NCBI RefSeq assembly: GCF_018282095.1
Contig: NZ_CP074126.1
Span: 916,501-980,500, forward strand
Length of the DNA stretch: 64,000 bases
Source of the DNA: Pseudovibrio brasiliensis
GTDB taxonomy: Bacteria > Pseudomonadota > Alphaproteobacteria > Rhizobiales > Stappiaceae
Direction of reading: 5' to 3'
The translations under genes were made by a program, and so were the position numbers. Under the pieces are notes generated by a model. The model was not told where the DNA came from. It searched no databases and was given only the letters and a program-made list of their open reading frames with translations. Of this stretch, positions 7,785-15,681 are shown one piece after another. Positions within the stretch are counted from its first letter, which is position 1, and every line of letters starts with the position of its first letter.

Positions 7785-8876
7785 TCAGCGCAGCCTTTCA
7801 CCATCGGGTTTGAACAGCAAGGCCCGTGAGGCGGGCAGGGTCAGCCGCAGGGTGTCGCTGTTCTGCTCCAGGCGGTTGCCGCGGCTTTCGGCGATCACCT
7901 GCACGCCATCCGGCAAAGTGCAGTAGGCGTAACTGGTTTCGCCAAGGTTCTCGACCAGCGACACGCTCACATCGGCACCAACACCGTCATCGCTGGCGCC
8001 AATCATAAAGTGCTCCGGGCGAATGCCCACGGTCAGCATTGCATCTTCCATCACAGCAGACGAAATCCCCGGCACCAGCAGAGTTTGCCCCTCAAAGCCG
8101 GAAATGGAAATCTCCAGCCCGGCATCCGTAGAGCGAACGGCCTTGCCACTCAGGAAGTTCATCTTTGGCGAGCCGATAAAGCCGGCGACGAACTGGTTCG
8201 CCGGATCATCATAAAGCTCCAACGGTTTGCCCACCTGCCGGATGTATCCCCGTTCCAGCACCACGATCTTGTCCGCCAGCGTCATGGCTTCCACCTGATC
8301 GTGCGTCACGTAGATCATGGTGGCGTCCACTTCCTTGTGCAGCTTAGCCAGCTCAATGCGCATCTGAACGCGCAGCTCTGCATCAAGGTTGGAAAGCGGT
8401 TCGTCAAACAGGAACACCTTCGGATTGCGCACAATCGCCCGGCCAATCGCCACACGTTGTCGCTGCCCACCAGAAAGCGCCTTCGGATGCCGGGCCAGAT
8501 ACTCCTCCAGCTTCAGAATGCGCGCCGCTTCATCCACGCGCCGCTTGATCTCATCCTTGGGATGGCCAGTCATCTTCAGGCCGAAGCCCATGTTCTCGGC
8601 AACGGTCATATGCGGGTAAAGCGCATAGCTCTGGAACACCATGGCAATGCCGCGCTGAGAGGGATCGATGTCGGTCACATCCTCATCCGCAATATGGATG
8701 GTTCCGCTGCTGCTGGTCTCAAGTCCTGCAATGGTCCGCAGCAAAGTGGATTTTCCGCAGCCGGAAGGGCCAACGAACACGACAAACTCGCCGTCCTCAA
8801 TGTCCAGATCAACGCCATGGATCACCTGCGTGTCGCCATAACTCTTCTTTAGATCGCGCAACACAACTGCGGTCAT
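7785..8876 (-). CDS. Sugar ABC transporter ATP-binding protein (UgpC/MsmK type)
   Basis: A 363-residue ATPase that energises a CUT1-type sugar importer at the cytoplasmic face of the membrane. Walker A GPSGCGKST starts near residue 37, the signature LSGGQRQRVAIGRAI is near 134, Walker B VFLFDEPLSNLD near 155, and the switch His (VTHD) near 190. A C-terminal TOBE/MalK-like region (IRPEHFM onward) follows. The cognate binding protein and permeases lie beyond the iclR gene on the opposite strand (9929-13085). The ATPase has a strong GGGAGGGG site and shares orientation with iclR, 83 bases apart, so both are probably cotranscribed. Confidence 0.9.
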   Translation of the reverse strand: MTAVVLRDLKKSYGDTQVIHGVDLDIEDGEFVVFVGPSGCGKSTLLRTIAGLETSSSGTIHIADEDVTDIDPSQRGIAMVFQSYALYPHMTVAENMGFGLKMTGHPKDEIKRRVDEAARILKLEEYLARHPKALSGGQRQRVAIGRAIVRNPKVFLFDEPLSNLDAELRVQMRIELAKLHKEVDATMIYVTHDQVEAMTLADKIVVLERGYIRQVGKPLELYDDPANQFVAGFIGSPKMNFLSGKAVRSTDAGLEISISGFEGQTLLVPGISSAVMEDAMLTVGIRPEHFMIGASDDGVGADVSVSLVENLGETSYAYCTLPDGVQVIAESRGNRLEQNSDTLRLTLPASRALLFKPDGERLR

Positions 8877-8959
8877 CGGTTCCCCTCCCGGAATATGTCT
8901 TCAATATCGGTGCGGATGCCTCCCAAAGCCCCACACGCAACAGGATTTAAGTCATAAAA

Positions 8960-9766
8960 TCAAACTCCCAGCGCAATCTGGGCTTTCTCTGAAATCTCTT
9001 GAACCGCCAGTGTCATGGCGGGCAAATACGTCTCGACCATCTTGCCCAATGAGGTCACATAGGTCGTGCTGGTCACGGAAAGCGCACCAATCGGCTCCCC
9101 GCGTTTGTTCAGGATCGGCAAGGCCACGCAGATGATGGTGTCCTCATGCTCCTCATCATCAAACGCATGTCCGCGCTGACGAATGCGGGCCAGCTCATCG
9201 CGCAGCATCTTCTCGTTCACAAACGTCTTGGCTGTATGCCGCTGAAACGATTGCGCTCTGATAGCCTCTGCCAACCGCGCCTCAGGCAAAGCCGAAAGCA
9301 TCGCTTTGCCAACGCCGGTGCAATAAGCAGGGCCAATCTTGCCTGGGCTAGAGAACATGGAAACACTGCGCGGGGGCAACCGCTTGTCAACGTAAAGCAC
9401 CTGATTGTTGTCCAGCACCGCCAGATGGATGGTCTCCGGTATCTGCGCGCTCAACCGGTCAAGGCTATCCCGTGCCACACTGGCAAGGCTCGCTCGGCTC
9501 CACGCAGAATGGGCCAGTCGCAACACCCGCATGCCGATGGAATAGGTCTGATGCACCTCATCATGAACCAGCATGCCTTCCTTCACCAACTGTCGCAATT
9601 GACGGTGCAAGGTGGCCCGGCTCAGCGGCAAGGCGTTCAAAAGCTCTACGAACCGTGGGGGTGATTCTGCCAGCGCAACCGCGTCCAGCACCACCAGTGC
9701 CTTGGAAATGGGGCTAGTGAGGTCCTGTTCGGTTTCCTCAGAGATACTCAGGGTTTGTGCGCCCAT
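8960..9766 (-). CDS. IclR-family regulator of the galactoside/galactonate genes
   Basis: A 268-residue regulator with an N-terminal winged helix (about residues 15-75; FVELLNALPLSRATLHRQLRQLVKEGML) and a C-terminal IclR effector domain ending in GALSVTSTTYVTSLGKMVETYLPAM. In-frame codons continue upstream to 9856, but ATG at 9766 has AGGA just before it and gives the normal family length. IclR proteins bind sugar acids or aromatic acids. Its position between the ABC ATPase and the divergent binding-protein gene makes it the likely local regulator, with galactonate or KDGal as plausible effector (inference). Confidence 0.86.
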   Translation of the reverse strand: MGAQTLSISEETEQDLTSPISKALVVLDAVALAESPPRFVELLNALPLSRATLHRQLRQLVKEGMLVHDEVHQTYSIGMRVLRLAHSAWSRASLASVARDSLDRLSAQIPETIHLAVLDNNQVLYVDKRLPPRSVSMFSSPGKIGPAYCTGVGKAMLSALPEARLAEAIRAQSFQRHTAKTFVNEKMLRDELARIRQRGHAFDDEEHEDTIICVALPILNKRGEPIGALSVTSTTYVTSLGKMVETYLPAMTLAVQEISEKAQIALGV

Positions 9767-9835
9767 TTCCTGTTGTTTCCTTACCCGTTCCGGAAATCTG
9801 CAAATTTCATACAGATCCCTTCCTAGTTCCTTTGG

Positions 9836-9902
9836 TTGACAATTATGCACTAGCACGTAACTATTTCAATGGTCAAAACAAAGTTTCATTCAGTGGAACT
9901 TT
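9836..9902 (+). promoter_or_regulatory. Control region of the sugar ABC/dgo operon: -35 box and IclR-type dyad
   Basis: TTGACA at 9836-9841 is a consensus -35 hexamer, with a poor -10 (AACTAT, 9859-9864) at 17-bp spacing. Downstream lies an inverted repeat with 9-bp arms, AAAGTTTCA (9880-9888) and TGGAACTTT (9894-9902), one mismatch, 5-bp centre. Size and TTCA/TGGAA content resemble operators of IclR-family proteins. It lies between iclR and the binding-protein gene and would overlap the transcription start, so repression by blocking initiation is likely. Confidence 0.5.
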
Positions 9903-9928
9903 TATCTTGGCGATATTGGGAGGTTTAG

Positions 9929-11167
9929 GTGTTTAATTTTAGCAAAGTAGCTGCGGGCGGTTTCGCTGCAGCATTTATGATTTCAAGTTCCGCATATGCC
10001 GCAGGCGATCTGATTATCAATCTCGACCAGACGGATCCGGCTCCAAAAAAAGCATTTGAAGACATCGTGGCTGGCTTCTCCAAGGAGAACCCGGATGTGA
10101 ACGTCATCGTCAACACGATGCATAAGGAGGGCTATAAAACCTCCATTCGCAACTTCCTCACAGCAGACGCGCCGGATCTGGCAACATGGTACGCGGGCAA
10201 CCGCATGGCACCATTCGTCAATGCCGGTCTGTTTGAAGACGTCACCGATGTCTGGGAAGAAAATGGTCTGAACGAGCAGCTGAAATCCGCAGCGGCATCC
10301 ATGACCATTGATGGCAAAAAATGGGGTGTGCCCTACACCTACTACCAGTGGGGCATCTACTACCGCAAAGATATCTTCGAAGAGCAGGGCATCGCTGTCC
10401 CAACCAACTGGAACGAGCTGGTTGCAGCATCCGCCAAGCTTAAAGAAGCAGGCATCACGCCATTCACCATCGGCACCAAAGCTCTTTGGCCAACCGGCGG
10501 CTGGTTCGATTACATGAACCTGCGCGTCAACGGCTACGAGTTCCACATGGACCTTACCGCAGGCAAGGTGCCTTACACCGACCCACGTGTGAAAGCGACT
10601 TTCGACAAGTGGTCCGAGCTGGTTAAGCCTGGCTACTACAACACCAACCACCCGGCGCTGGACTGGCAGGATGCCGTGCCAAACCTCGTACAGGGCAAAG
10701 CCGCCATGTACCTGATGGGCAACTTCGCGGTGGACGTGTTCAAAAACGGTGGCCTGAAGGAAGAGCAGATCGGCTTCATGCAGTTCCCGGAAATCACCCC
10801 GGGCATTCCAATGGCTGAAGATGCACCAACAGATACCATTCACATTCCTGCAAAAGCCAAGAACAAAGAGGATGCCAAGAAGTTCCTCGCGTATATGGCG
10901 CGCGCAGATGTCCAGACAGCAACCAACATCACACTTGGTCAGCTGCCTGTAAACTCCGGTGCAGAGCGTCCTGAAGAGCGCATCCTGCAGCAGGGCTTTG
11001 ACATGCTCTCCAACGCCTACGCGCTGGCACAGTTCTATGACCGTGATGCTCCGGCAGAAATGGCCAAGGCTGGCATGGAAGGCTTCCAGGAGTTCATGGT
11101 GAAACCAGACCGTGCAGACGCCATTCTCAAGCGTCTCGAGAAGATCCGCACCCGCGTTTACAAGTAG
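9929..11167 (+). CDS. Sugar ABC transporter substrate-binding protein
   Basis: A 412-residue periplasmic binding protein of the family-1 extracellular solute-binding type. Residues 1-24 form a signal peptide (VAAGGFAAAFMISSSAYA, cleaved before AGDL). The mature part has typical CUT1 landmarks: AFEDIVAGFSKENPDVNVIV, DLATWYAGN, GVPYTYYQWGIYYRKDIFEEQGI, and LVQGKAAMYLMGNFAVDVF. Aromatic residues in YTYYQW probably stack on the sugar ring. Translation begins at GTG, with GGGAGG five bases before it. It is first in an operon with two permeases and galactonate-pathway enzymes, so its ligand is probably galactose, galactonate or a short beta-galactoside. Confidence 0.9.
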   Translation: MFNFSKVAAGGFAAAFMISSSAYAAGDLIINLDQTDPAPKKAFEDIVAGFSKENPDVNVIVNTMHKEGYKTSIRNFLTADAPDLATWYAGNRMAPFVNAGLFEDVTDVWEENGLNEQLKSAAASMTIDGKKWGVPYTYYQWGIYYRKDIFEEQGIAVPTNWNELVAASAKLKEAGITPFTIGTKALWPTGGWFDYMNLRVNGYEFHMDLTAGKVPYTDPRVKATFDKWSELVKPGYYNTNHPALDWQDAVPNLVQGKAAMYLMGNFAVDVFKNGGLKEEQIGFMQFPEITPGIPMAEDAPTDTIHIPAKAKNKEDAKKFLAYMARADVQTATNITLGQLPVNSGAERPEERILQQGFDMLSNAYALAQFYDRDAPAEMAKAGMEGFQEFMVKPDRADAILKRLEKIRTRVYK

Positions 11168-11188
11168 TAGGAAAGCGGAATTTATACG

Positions 11189-11216
11189 TAGGGTGGCGGA
11201 AGAATTCGCCACCCTA
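11189..11216 (+). other. Intercistronic hairpin after the binding-protein gene
   Basis: TAGGGTGGCG (11189-11198) and CGCCACCCTA (11207-11216) form a perfect 10-bp GC-rich stem with an 8-nt loop. No T-run follows. Such hairpins after binding-protein genes usually stabilise the upstream mRNA segment or attenuate read-through, giving more binding protein than permease. Confidence 0.6.
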
Positions 11217-11269
11217 TGCTCTAGGAATGGATAGAGCAGAAGCACAAAACCTTCTGCAGGGGGACATCA

Positions 11270-12235
11270 ATGAGCGAGCAGGCCTTGGCACCTGCATCAC
11301 CGGGAAACAGACCACCTTTTTCATCGGGCGGGCGTGCCAGAACCAGATCTTCAAAGTGGATTGCCAATCAACGCAAGCTTGCACCCTGGCTCTTTCTCGT
11401 GCCCGGGGTTCTGATGTTTTTGGTCTATGTGATTGCGCCCATCGGCCAATCCATAGCCATCAGTTTTTATGATTGGGATGGCATCGGCGCCAAAACCTTC
11501 ATTGGGATCGAAAACTATATTGAGCTGTGGGACGATGAGGCATTCTATACGTCCCTTTACAACAACGTGTTGTGGCTTGCCCTTTATATGCTGGCAGTGC
11601 CCGCTGGGCTGATGATTGCGATTTTCCTCAATCAGACAGTCACTGGCATTCGCATCTACAAGTCCTTGTTCTTCTTCCCGTTTGTGATCAGCCAGATCGT
11701 GGTCGGCCTCATCTTTTCATGGTTTTATGCCCCTAACTTCGGCCTGTTCACCAAGCTGCTGGAGTTTCTCGGCTTTGAGGGCATTGCCGTCCTTGCCGAT
11801 GAGCGCTTCGTCACCTACGGCATCATCGCCGCTGGCCTGTGGCCGCAGATTGCGTATTGCATGATCCTGTATCTCACCGGCCTCAACAACGTGTCACCAG
11901 ATCAGATTGAAGCGGCTCGCTTGGATGGTGCCAAAGGCTGGAAGATGCTTTGGTACGTCATCATCCCGCAGCTGCGTCCGGCCACCTTCATCGCCGTCGT
12001 GGTGACTATCATCGGCGCTCTGCGCTCGTTTGATCTCGTCTCCATCATGACCAGCGGTGGGCCGTACGGCTCAAGCCGCGTGCTCTCCTATTACATGTAC
12101 GAGCAAGCGCTGTCCGAATACGGCTTCCGCATGGGCTACGGTGCGTCCATCGCCGTTGTGCTCTTCGCTATCATGATGGTGTTCATCACGCTCTTTATCG
12201 TGCGTATGCTGAAAGACGAAAGGGAGGGCTACTAA
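11270..12235 (+). CDS. Sugar ABC transporter permease, UgpA/MalF type
   Basis: A 321-residue inner-membrane permease with six predicted segments, beginning with APWLFLVPGVLMFLVYVIAPIGQSI after a cytoplasmic, Gly/Ser/Arg-rich N-terminus of about 35 residues. The EAA loop that docks on the ATPase is EAARLDGAKGWKMLWYVIIPQLRP, about residues 212-235. It forms a heterodimer with the next gene product. ATG at 11270 follows GGGGG at the expected distance. The stop codon is two bases from the next gene's ATG. Confidence 0.9.
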   Translation: MSEQALAPASPGNRPPFSSGGRARTRSSKWIANQRKLAPWLFLVPGVLMFLVYVIAPIGQSIAISFYDWDGIGAKTFIGIENYIELWDDEAFYTSLYNNVLWLALYMLAVPAGLMIAIFLNQTVTGIRIYKSLFFFPFVISQIVVGLIFSWFYAPNFGLFTKLLEFLGFEGIAVLADERFVTYGIIAAGLWPQIAYCMILYLTGLNNVSPDQIEAARLDGAKGWKMLWYVIIPQLRPATFIAVVVTIIGALRSFDLVSIMTSGGPYGSSRVLSYYMYEQALSEYGFRMGYGASIAVVLFAIMMVFITLFIVRMLKDEREGY

Positions 12236-12236
12236 G

Positions 12237-13085
12237 ATGTTTCCAACTCCCGTCGCAAATGCATCCGCACCAACCCGTGTTGCCTACAAGGTGGCTTTGC
12301 CAGTCTCATTGCTAGTCTGGCTCCTGCCACTGATCGGCGTCATGGTCACCTCCATTCGCCCGGGCTCTGATTTGGCCATGGGCAACTATTTCGGTGTGCC
12401 GTCTTCTTTTGAGATTGGCAACTACCTGACTGTTTTCCAGAACACGCCCATGGGCCTGTTCATCCTGAACTCGTTCAAGGTCACCATTCCAACGGTGATC
12501 GGTGCCATTGCCCTGTCGTGCCTGACTGGCTATGCGCTGGCGACCTACAAGTTCAAAGCCAACCTCTGGCTGTTCTTCATGTTCGTGGCTGGGAACTTCG
12601 TACCGTTCCAGATCCTCATGGTGCCAGTTCGGGATCTCACACTGAAGATGGGCCTCTACGATACGGTGACAGGTCTGGTGCTCTTCCATGTGGCCTTCCA
12701 GACAGGTTTCTGCACGCTGTTCATGCGCAACTTCATCAAGGCCCTGCCAAGTGAGCTGATTGAAGCAGCCCGCGTCGAAGGGGTCTCTGAACTGCGTATC
12801 TTCTGGTACGTGGTGCTGCCACTCATGCGCCCAGCTATTGCAGCGCTGTCTGTACTCATCTTCACGTTCATCTGGAATGACTTCTTCTGGGCCACCGTTC
12901 TGGTGCAAGGCACGCACGCCATGCCAGTCACCGGTGGTATCATCTCGCTCAATGGCCAATGGGTCGCGCAATGGCATCTGGTCTCCGCCGGGTCTGTCGT
13001 TGCAGCCATGCCTCCGGTCATCATGTTCTTCCTCATGCAAAAGCACTTCATTGCAGGGCTAACGCTGGGGGCGACCAAGGGCTAA
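12237..13085 (+). CDS. Sugar ABC transporter permease, UgpE/MalG type
   Basis: A 282-residue inner-membrane permease, second half of the importer channel. It has six hydrophobic segments and the EAA loop EAARVEGVSELRIFWYVVLPLMRP near residues 178-201, and the characteristic FTFIWNDFFW segment. It starts directly after the first permease (one intervening base), so the two are cotranslated. The C-terminal FLMQKHFIAGLTLGATKG is the standard ending for MalG-like proteins. Confidence 0.9.
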   Translation: MFPTPVANASAPTRVAYKVALPVSLLVWLLPLIGVMVTSIRPGSDLAMGNYFGVPSSFEIGNYLTVFQNTPMGLFILNSFKVTIPTVIGAIALSCLTGYALATYKFKANLWLFFMFVAGNFVPFQILMVPVRDLTLKMGLYDTVTGLVLFHVAFQTGFCTLFMRNFIKALPSELIEAARVEGVSELRIFWYVVLPLMRPAIAALSVLIFTFIWNDFFWATVLVQGTHAMPVTGGIISLNGQWVAQWHLVSAGSVVAAMPPVIMFFLMQKHFIAGLTLGATKG

Positions 13086-13094
13086 CCAAGTACC

Positions 13095-13127
13095 GGAAGC
13101 AGGCTTGCCCCAAGCACGCCCGCTTCC
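13095..13127 (+). other. Intercistronic hairpin between permease and kinase genes
   Basis: GGAAGC (13095-13100) pairs with GCTTCC (13122-13127), and GGC with GCC inside it after a single-base mismatch. It lies in the 120-bp gap that divides transport genes from catabolic genes and may adjust relative mRNA levels. No T-run follows. Confidence 0.4.
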
Positions 13128-13205
13128 AAAAATCCATCAATGCCAAAGGCGCCTGAAAATGTGCCTGAAGCTAATAATAAACATAAAAGGGAACAGGGGG
13201 CATAA

Positions 13206-14183
13206 GTGAACCAAGTGGCATTGCCAAATAACGACCTCCGTCAGATCACAACTGCAGGCAGCTGGGTCGCCGTTGATTGGGGGACCTCCAGTCTTCGGGC
13301 ATGGCTGATTGACGAAAACGGAGTAACGCAAAACAGCGCAAAATCAACGCAAGGCGCTGGAACCCTGCAACCTTCTGAATTTGAAGGTGTTTTGCTGGAC
13401 CTGATCGGGGACTGGTTACATAGCAACGCAAAACCAACGCAAGTGTTCATTTGCGGCATGGCTGGCAGCCGTCAGGGCTGGCAAGAGGCAAAATATGTGC
13501 CGGTGCCAACCAAACTGACAGAACTGCACCAGCATCTGGTTTCGCCCAAAACAGGTAATGCCCGCATCCTGCCGTTCATAGTGCCCGGTCTCTGCCAAAA
13601 ATCGGAGCAGCAGCCAGATGTTATGCGCGGTGAGGAAACCCTGCTGCTCGGCATTCTGGATGAGTTATCCAACAAATCCGGTGTCTTCTGCCTGCCCGGC
13701 ACGCACAGCAAATGGGTGGAGATGGAAGAGGGGACAGTAGCCCGAACCTCCACCTTTTTAAGCGGCGAGTTATTCGCCCTCATCGCCAAGCAATCCATTT
13801 TGCGTCACTCACTGGAGACTGAGGCAGAGCTGGACAAGGAAGTCTTCCTCGCTACGCTGGATCAGCTGAAAAATCAGGAAGCTACGTTGCTCGGCAACCT
13901 GTTTGGCCTGCGCGCCGGACAGCTGTTGAACGACACCAGCCCGCAAGCTGGCGCTTCCAAACTCTCCGCACTTGTTATCGGAACAGAGCTTCTCGACATG
14001 CTCGCCAAGTGGGGGGACAATCCACCCAAGCAAGTCCACCTGGTTGGTGGCAGCAAACTCGCTCAAAATTACGCGCTGGCCCTGCAACATCTCGGCATCA
14101 CGCCAATCCTCCACGATGCAGACAAAGCCGCGCTCAAAGGACTTTCCGCCGTCAGACAAGGGGCACTCAATGACAACAGCTAA
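13206..14183 (+). CDS. dgoK: 2-dehydro-3-deoxygalactonokinase
   Basis: A 325-residue kinase of the DgoK family (ASKHA fold) that phosphorylates 2-keto-3-deoxygalactonate at O-6 with ATP. The phosphate-1 motif VAVDWGTSSLRAWLIDENG is at residues 18-36. GMAGSRQGWQEAKYVPVP and the CLPGTHSKWVEMEEG segment are family landmarks, and LVGGSKLAQNYALAL near the end belongs to the adenosine motif. GTG is the start, with GGGGG six bases before it. The next gene begins inside its last five codons, so kinase and aldolase are translationally coupled. Confidence 0.92.
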   Translation: MNQVALPNNDLRQITTAGSWVAVDWGTSSLRAWLIDENGVTQNSAKSTQGAGTLQPSEFEGVLLDLIGDWLHSNAKPTQVFICGMAGSRQGWQEAKYVPVPTKLTELHQHLVSPKTGNARILPFIVPGLCQKSEQQPDVMRGEETLLLGILDELSNKSGVFCLPGTHSKWVEMEEGTVARTSTFLSGELFALIAKQSILRHSLETEAELDKEVFLATLDQLKNQEATLLGNLFGLRAGQLLNDTSPQAGASKLSALVIGTELLDMLAKWGDNPPKQVHLVGGSKLAQNYALALQHLGITPILHDADKAALKGLSAVRQGALNDNS

Positions 14184-14808
14184 ACAAACACCAGAGCGCA
14201 ACCTCATGGCTATCCTCCGCGGAGTGCAGCCACATGAGATTCTGGATATTGTGGAAGTGCTTATAGAAGCTGGCTTTTCACAGATCGAGGTGCCGCTCAA
14301 CTCGCCGGGCGCCCTCAAGTCTATCACCATGGCGCAGGACAAGTTCGGCAAGTTATCCGCTATCGGCGCGGGGACAGTTCTCACCGCAGAGCAGGTCAAA
14401 CAGGTCCGCGCAGCAGGCGGAACCTTCATCGTCTCTCCCAACTACGATGAAGACGTTATCCGCACCACCAAAGCAGAAGGCATGGCATCCTACCCGGGCG
14501 TTCTCACCCCAACTGAATGCTTCGCAGCACTGAAGGCGGGCGCCGACGCGCTCAAGATATTCCCAGCGTTCCAGGTGGGCGTAAAGGGCATTCAGGCTGT
14601 ACGCGCCGTGCTGCCAAAAGAGACGCTGGTCTATGCGGTTGGCGGTGTCGGCCCTGCTGAGTTCGCCCAGTATGTGGACGCAGGCTGTCAGGGCTTTGGC
14701 ATGGCAAGCAACCTATACAAGCCGGGGCACACAGCCGCGCAGGTTTCTGAAAACGCAAAAGAAATGGTTGCAGCATACGATGCGCTCAAACTCGGAGAGA
14801 GTGCATGA
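14170..14808 (+). CDS. dgoA: 2-dehydro-3-deoxy-6-phosphogalactonate aldolase
   Basis: A 212-residue class I aldolase of the KDPG/KDPGal family, cleaving 6-phospho-2-keto-3-deoxygalactonate to pyruvate and glyceraldehyde 3-phosphate. The catalytic Glu is in LMAILRGVQPHEI and FSQIEVPLNSP; the Schiff-base Lys is in GADALKIFPAFQVG, near residue 133. ATG at 14170 is chosen because AAGGGG precedes it and the protein then begins at the usual family position; frame openness further upstream only overlaps dgoK. It overlaps dgoK by 14 bases and the lactonase gene by four (ATGA). Confidence 0.92.
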   Translation: MTTAKQTPERNLMAILRGVQPHEILDIVEVLIEAGFSQIEVPLNSPGALKSITMAQDKFGKLSAIGAGTVLTAEQVKQVRAAGGTFIVSPNYDEDVIRTTKAEGMASYPGVLTPTECFAALKAGADALKIFPAFQVGVKGIQAVRAVLPKETLVYAVGGVGPAEFAQYVDAGCQGFGMASNLYKPGHTAAQVSENAKEMVAAYDALKLGESA

Positions 14809-15677
14809 GCGAGCCCTATGTTTTTGCCAAAACAGAATGCAGCTTAGGGGAGGGCCCTCTTTGGAGTGCCCGCCACGATGCTCTGTTCTGGGTGGACATC
14901 AACAATCATCTGGTGCTGAAAAAGGGCATAACCGGTGACCTCGAAACATGGAAGTTCGACGAGCCGGTCTCCGCCTTTGCGCAGATCCCAGACAGCGATG
15001 ACTTCATGTTATCCTCTGCAACAGGTCTGTATCGCTGGTCTCCGGGCACTCACACCCGCAACCTTATCCTCCCTGTCGAGGACCAAAACCCCGTCACCCG
15101 CTCCAACGACGCCCGCACCGATCGCACCGGCGGATTCTGGATTTCCTCCATGGGCCGAAAAGCAGAAAAAGGCGCAGGCAGCCTTTATCGCTTTTTCAAA
15201 GGGGAATTAGCAAAGGTCGCGAGTGACATTACAATCCCGAATTCCCTTTGTTTTTCACCAGATGGGAGCACTGCGTACTTTTCAGACACGGTGACATCTC
15301 AGATCATCAAATGGTCACTAAATACGCAAAGTGGCCTGCCAGAAGGGCCCGCGGAGGTATTTGCCGATATCTCCGGGACAGGATTTGGCCCCGACGGTTC
15401 CGTGGTTGATGCTGAGGGATATCTCTGGAACGCTCAATGGGGCGGATACAGAGTCGTCCGCTACAAACCTGACGGAATGGTGGATCGCATAGTTGAGATT
15501 GACGCAAGTCAGGCTTCTTGTCCTGCGTTTGGTGGGGCTGACTACAAAACGCTGTTTATTACCACGGCTCGCGAAAACCTGAGCGAGGAACAGCTGGCGA
15601 AAGAGCCGCTGGCTGGTTCAGTTTTTGCGGTCTCTATTGATACTCCAGGGCTGCCAGACCCAGAACTACAAATGTGA
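14805..15677 (+). CDS. SMP-30/gluconolactonase-family sugar lactonase
   Basis: A 290-residue six-bladed beta-propeller lactonase that opens an aldonolactone to the aldonate with a divalent metal. The first metal ligand is the Glu in CSLGEGPLWSARHDALFWVDI, near residue 15. The Asn ligand is in the RSNDARTDRTGGFWIS segment and the Asp in GFGPDGSVVDAEGYLWNAQWGG. In this operon the natural substrate is probably D-galactono-lactone formed by galactose dehydrogenase, giving galactonate for the dehydratase encoded at 17679. It overlaps dgoA by ATGA and ends four bases before the GH42 gene. Confidence 0.88.
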   Translation: MSEPYVFAKTECSLGEGPLWSARHDALFWVDINNHLVLKKGITGDLETWKFDEPVSAFAQIPDSDDFMLSSATGLYRWSPGTHTRNLILPVEDQNPVTRSNDARTDRTGGFWISSMGRKAEKGAGSLYRFFKGELAKVASDITIPNSLCFSPDGSTAYFSDTVTSQIIKWSLNTQSGLPEGPAEVFADISGTGFGPDGSVVDAEGYLWNAQWGGYRVVRYKPDGMVDRIVEIDASQASCPAFGGADYKTLFITTARENLSEEQLAKEPLAGSVFAVSIDTPGLPDPELQM

Positions 15678-15681
15678 TCTC

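Noticed and set aside
9983-11245. Long minus-strand reading frame (420 codons) opposite the sugar-binding-protein gene
   Set aside because: It is antisense to a well-supported gene, its translation is Cys/His/Val-rich without family motifs, and it has no ribosome-binding site; it reflects codon bias of the real gene.
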